Below the pieces are notes generated by a model. The model saw only the letters and a program-made list of their open reading frames with translations. It ran no database searches and was not told where the DNA came from. A DNA stretch of 64,000 nt from JAKAIY01 sp963809385 (GTDB lineage: Bacteria > Chloroflexota > Ktedonobacteria > Ktedonobacterales > JADMIN01): the NCBI GenBank assembly GCA_963809385.1, contig CAWEJL010000006.1:254545-318544 (forward strand), written 5' to 3'. Shown piece after piece: positions 59,890 to 64,000 of this stretch (positions are counted from its first letter, which is position 1; each line of letters begins with the position of its first letter). The position numbers and the translations under genes are program-made.

Positions 59890-62800
59890 TTATTCCTCCG
59901 CGCTGTCATCATCGCTAGCGGCGCTATCTTCCGATTCCGCCGCGTCCGCGCCATTGCCGCGCTTGCCCCGGCCCAGCAGCGCGCGCCGCTTGGCGTGCCA
60001 GCGCTCGATCTCGGTGATCTCATCGGCGTCAGGCCGTACGTGCGGTAGACGATGGCGTCTACTTCGCGCTCCAGCGCCTCGACCTGGGGGCCGGACGCCG
60101 CCCAGCGCCTGCAGCTGGTCTACCAGCGCCTCCAGCCGCCGCTTGTCCGCCTCCGCGGCTCGACGATGGGTAATTGCTCGATTATGGTTCTCGAAGATCG
60201 CGTAATATCCGCTCTGGACAGCAGGGCAAATCGTGAATGAGCGCAGAGATTGGAGCGGAGAATTGAGCAAAGCCGTCAGCCACTTGGGACCTCAGGCTCG
60301 CAGGTATGCAAATAGATCGATCATTGGAATAGTAACCGACTGTCGTCCAAATGCAACTGAACCTGCAGATGCCAAGTCGGGATCGACACGATTTTTGGCC
60401 CTCGAAGGCAGGGTAGTAGTCGGCGGCAGTCGGCTCAAGTCATACCACTTGTATGTTCCGGGCATTCTGCCCGCCAGTTTCATCTTTGGTGGCGCGTGGC
60501 TCCAGGTTGGCTTCGGACCTGTTCAGGTGGCGCACAGATCGCTGGGTAAGGCGAATTTCGAAGTCCCGCGACGGATGATAGATCAGCCACAACCCGGCGC
60601 TGGACGCGGTAGCGACTGACGTCACGCCCTCGCAGGTAAGGGCTTGAGGACCTCCGACGCTGCGCAGCGTCTTCGGCGATCAACTCGGTCGCGCGTCGTC
60701 TGGTCTACGACGAACGCTTCGTTTAGGCCGGATATGATACCGTAATACATGTTGCCATCGGCGAACTCGCGGAGCGGCTGGCCTAGCGCCATCAGCCGCT
60801 TGACGAGCGCGGAGGTCGCGGCGGAGCCGCTGGCGGCCGCACGTCGCCGGCCTGGGGCAGCGTCTGGCCGTCGCTGTCCAGCGTCAGGCCGATCTTGTCG
60901 AGCTCGATGTCTGGGGCCAGCGGTCAGGCCGCGATAGGTGTGGTCGGTGGCGGCGCGCCTTTGTCGGTGATGACGACGCAGGGATAGGCGGCGGCGTCGA
61001 AGACCGGGAAATCGCCGAAGTCTATCACCGTCCGCGCGCTGCTCTGGCCCGCCAGCGTCTCGCGCAGCTTCTCGCCGTAGCCCGCGCGGAAGAACTTGTT
61101 GGAGGAGATGAAGCAGAGCGTTCCGTCATCGCGCAGGAGCTGGAGCGCGCGGGCGTAGAAGTAGACGTAGAGGTCGGCCATGCCGTGCGGCCACGCTGGG
61201 ATAGGCGGCCTTGAGCGCGGTTAGCGTCGCGGGCGGGATCTTCTCATGGCGCACATAGGGCGGGTTGGCGATGACGATATCGAAGCCGCCGCGCTCCTCG
61301 AAGACGCTGGCGAAGTGCAGGCGGTAGAGGAAGAAGGGCAGCGGGGCGCCGGATTCGGCAGGTCGCGCGGGCGGCGTCGGTGGCGTCGATGCGAGCGGGG
61401 GTCAATTCCTGCTCTTCGGCCTTCAACTCACGCGGGACGGGCGCGCCGCGAAGGTTCGACTGCTTGCGCATGTTGTTTTCCAAGCGGGTGCGCTCATCCT
61501 CTTCACGCCTGCCGAGGGTCACGTCCAGCAACGCGCGTTCGGTGGCGTGGATGTCGCGCTTGAGCGACGCGTGGTCGTCACCCGGCTGGGGCTGGAAGTA
61601 GCGGCGCTGGACGTCCTTCAGGCGCGCGATCAGGGCATGGCGCTCCTCATCGTCCATCAAGGCAACCTGCGAAGGGCCGTCCGCCGGGCGGGTGGGGTAG
61701 GTGGCCACGCCGTCGAGCGTCTCGATCAGCGAATCGCCGTCCATCAGCTTGTAGTCAAGGTTGGGAGTGGCTCCATCGTGAAGGGGTCGGCGTCCACCAC
61801 CAGCGAGAGCCAGAGGCGCAGGCGGGCGATTCCGATGGCCTCGCGGCGGATGTCCACGCCGTGGAGGCAGTCGCGGATGTACTGGCGCTTCCAGTCCTCG
61901 ACCAGCCGCGTGTGTGGATCAATCACGTTCTGGCGGATGCGGTAGAGCGCGCGGCGCACGCCGATCAAGAGGGCCAGCATGCCCAGCGGGAAACCGCCAG
62001 AGCCGCAGGCGGGTCGAGCAGAAACTCGCGAGTTCCAAGTTTACGTGACCAGGTTTGTCGGGATGTGATGGAGCGGAACGTGCGATGGGATGGCGCATGA
62101 GCGGCGCCCCCGCCCCTGGCGAGCGCCCTTGACCCCCGCGGCGCTGGAGCGGGGCGCCCCGGACCTGCGCCTGGACTGCAACTCCTGCTCCAGCAGCGGC
62201 AGGTCCGGGCGTGGTGAAGTGTAGCCGCGGGCGTCAAGGGCAAGCCTGCGGCGCTCGCCCCACCCCAGACGCGGCGCCCCGGTCCCTGTCCTGCCTGCAA
62301 CTCAGCCAACTCAGCGCGCCGCTCGGCCAGGAAGGTGGCGGGCGCAGGATGTCCGTGCAACTTGCCGCTGGCAGGGAGCGCTTGCATCGGCTCGGCCCTC
62401 CACGCGATCAGCGCATGCGTAGCCATGATCAGGCGGCTGCAGCGCGATCGCAGGTTGCCGCCGCCGACCGAGCGGGAATGTGCGACAACGCCACTACGCG
62501 GACGGATTGGAGGGCGCGCTCGATGCGCTGATGCAGGTCGTAGGAGATGTCGCGGTAGGTTAGGCGCTCATGGCTGGCCTCGTCGCGCGCGGGCTCGCCA
62601 GTCTCGGCCTCATCCAGCAGCCAGCCGATGCGCTCGTGGCTCAGGCCCTCCACCGCGCGGCTGAGGTAGGCGGCCAGCGCCTCGCGGCACATGAAGGCGA
62701 CGACCGGGCGTGGGGTGTAGAAGGTACCGCTCTTGCCGCGCTCCGCGGCCTCCAGCAGGTTCTCGAAGACCTTGCCGAGCATCTCCGGGTCAGGGCGACC

Positions 62801-63881
62801 TGCGACTCCAGCGGCGTATCTTCCTCGATGGTGAAGTTGTAGCGATTGAGGAAGTTGAGTAGGCCCGTATCGCTCGTCACGTCGAACAAGGCGTTATCGA
62901 GGTAGACGACGCCGACATGGTCGTCTTCGTCCGCCGCGAAGAGGCCGCCATTGAGGTAGGGCACGCGGCCAAAGCGGGCCACCCGTTGATCGCGCGAGCG
63001 CTTTGTCGCTTCGCAGTTCAGCGTCTCAAAGAACAGCGGCTCCAGCGACTCACGGTAGAAGTTCTCGTCCGCGCGCACCGCCGCCTGATAGCGCGCCGTG
63101 ACGAAGTCCTTCTCGTCGTTCAGCGCGCCCTTCTTTTGCAGGAAGTAGAGGAACATCAGGCGGCCAAACAGCCGCTGTGTGAAGGTGTGCAGCTTCGCGC
63201 GATCATAGAACGCGGCGATGCCCTTGTTCTCGGCGGCGATGCGCGCCATCGCCTCATGGAACCGCTTGGTGTATTCCTTATAGAACTCATCGGTCAGCCG
63301 CTCGACGTTGAAGGCTTCGCACTGGCGCTGGTAGAGCGCCTCAGCGCTTTTGGCCGGGCGCCATCGCGATGGCGTTGAGCGTTTCGGCGTCGTGGCGCGT
63401 GGGATGGTCGCGCTCGACGATCAGTTTGTGGAGCTTGAAGCGTACCACCGCGCCTTCGCCCAACCGCCGGGGATTGACGATGATGAGGCGCTGGAAGCCA
63501 GCGGACGGGCTGCCGGGAACGGCGAAGACGAGCAGGTGATTTCCGAAGAAGCGGCGCGTCCATATCTGGGCGATGCCGCGCGCCAGCGCCATCGGCCCGG
63601 CCTTCTCGGTGGGGCGCAGGACGAAGAGGGTGACATCCAGGCGCGGGTCGCCCGAGACGCGAGCCGCCCGCGACAGCCACCTGATAGCGCGCCGCGACGC
63701 CGTCACGCAGGGCGCCGGGCAGGTCCTCCGGCTCGACCGGAAGCGCGACGGGGGCCTCGATGGGATAGCCGAGCTTGCGGAAGAGGGCGAAGATATCGGC
63801 GGCCGTCAGGCAGGCGCGCAGATCGGTCGTGGTGATGGCATGGAGGGATGAGGCTGGGGAGAGGGGTGGCCACGTGAGCAT
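59890..63881 (-). pseudogene. Eco57I-type N6-adenine DNA methyltransferase / restriction enzyme, decayed
   Basis: The start at 63881 (MLTWPPLSPASSLHAITTTD) opens a long class I (TaqI/Eco57I/BREX-PglX-like) enzyme that must be read through many frames. Pieces in order: LRACLTAADIFALFRKLGYP; GDPRLDVTLFVLRPTEKAGP; AEALYQRQCEAFNVERLTDE; LFGRLMFLYFLQKKGAL; RVPYLNGGLFA; EMLGKVFENLL; GTFYTPRPVVAFMCREAL; PACGSGGFPLGMLALL (SAM motif I); GVDIRREAIGIARLRLWLSL; VIANPPYVRHEKIP (catalytic NPPY). The C-terminal target-recognition pieces are GLWLIYHPSR, GTYKWYDLSR, GYYAIFENHN and AEADKRRLEALVDQL. Eight or more single-base breaks and a ~430-base insertion before motif I are present. The original was ~1200 residues. 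Confidence 0.72.
62125..62241. repeat. Nested inverted repeat inside an insertion in the methyltransferase gene
   Basis: The outer arms 62125-62142 (gcccttgacccccgcggc) and 62224-62241 (gccgcgggcgtcaagggc) pair with one mismatch. The inner arms 62158-62168 (cccggacctgc) and 62199-62209 (gcaggtccggg) pair perfectly. A related block (gcgccccggtccctgtcctg, cctgcaactc) follows at 62274-62302, echoing 62154-62183. The whole insertion (about 62020-62480) has no gene. Confidence 0.75.
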
Positions 63882-64000
63882 ATCCTTCCGCGAGCGGGCG
63901 TGGGGTGAGCGATTCGATGGACACAGGATACCCGTCGCGCTGCGATGTGTCAACGCGCGCTTGTTGTGTCGAGTGTGGGTGGAGGGAGGAGAGGGGGCCT

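Noticed and set aside
1..64000. tRNA or rRNA genes
   Set aside because: I looked through the intergenic gaps for T-loop-like gttcraatc motifs with partner arms and saw none; a covariance-model scan would be decisive.

Overview
The window is GC-rich bacterial DNA with short operons and strand changes every few genes. I infer Chloroflexota (a Ktedonobacteria-like or related lineage), with low certainty about rank. The basis is the abundance of deazaflavin (F420)-type enzymes (three small deazaflavin-dependent nitroreductase-like genes, a decayed fourth and an LLM-class oxidoreductase), plus DinB-like proteins, a carotenoid gene and small gene pairs of a kind I associate with that phylum.

Layout. 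0-12.7 kb: an ABC exporter cut by the left edge, F420-type and FAD oxidoreductases, two SAM methyltransferases, moaD-moaE (molybdopterin synthase), purQ, a membrane PH-like protein and queF. 12.8-13.9 kb: a small-protein/HNH-endonuclease pair sandwiched between two decayed copies of the same gene end. 14-25 kb: recA (with a candidate LexA box), recR and ybaB, three DinB-family genes, an aquaporin, an ArsB/NhaD-type transporter, a universal stress protein and a GH3 lipoprotein. 25-28.5 kb: a TMEM175-like channel, two frameshifted small genes, a near-perfect hairpin and two stubs of a DNA methyltransferase 5' end. 28.6-35 kb: an isolated phage head module (prohead protease, major capsid protein with an inserted Ig-like domain, connector, two further phage-type genes) with no terminase, portal or tail genes, and a YggT gene inside it. 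35-51 kb: housekeeping and metabolic genes (EEP-family phosphatase/nuclease, haloalkane dehalogenase-like hydrolase, UGM-like flavoprotein, ArsA/Get3 ATPase, phytoene synthase, AzlCD, MsrA, LLM oxidoreductase, aminotransferase) plus a decayed TIR-TPR gene and a decayed HNH gene. 51-64 kb: a decayed defence island with a PLD-SNF2 helicase, two toxin-antitoxin cassettes, a GTPase, a protein of unknown function and an Eco57I-type adenine methyltransferase, nearly all carrying frameshifts.

Three families of dispersed palindromic repeats fill most intergenic gaps. Family A is a 75-170 bp element with a core of the type 'ccacgaagcccgcctgcgcg'. Family B is a REP-like palindrome around 'ggccttgaaaggcc'. 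Family C is a 'ccctctcc...ggagaggg' hairpin. One family A copy at 21.7 kb has clear 18-bp terminal inverted repeats.

The most unusual structure is at 55.5-57.5 kb. Two toxin-antitoxin modules are each followed by a family A stem-loop and separated by a nearly identical 36-bp direct repeat that is the 5' end of the helicase gene. Single-base frame disruptions are frequent. They are rare among the housekeeping genes and dense in the accessory ones, so both true decay and residual assembly indels must be kept in mind.
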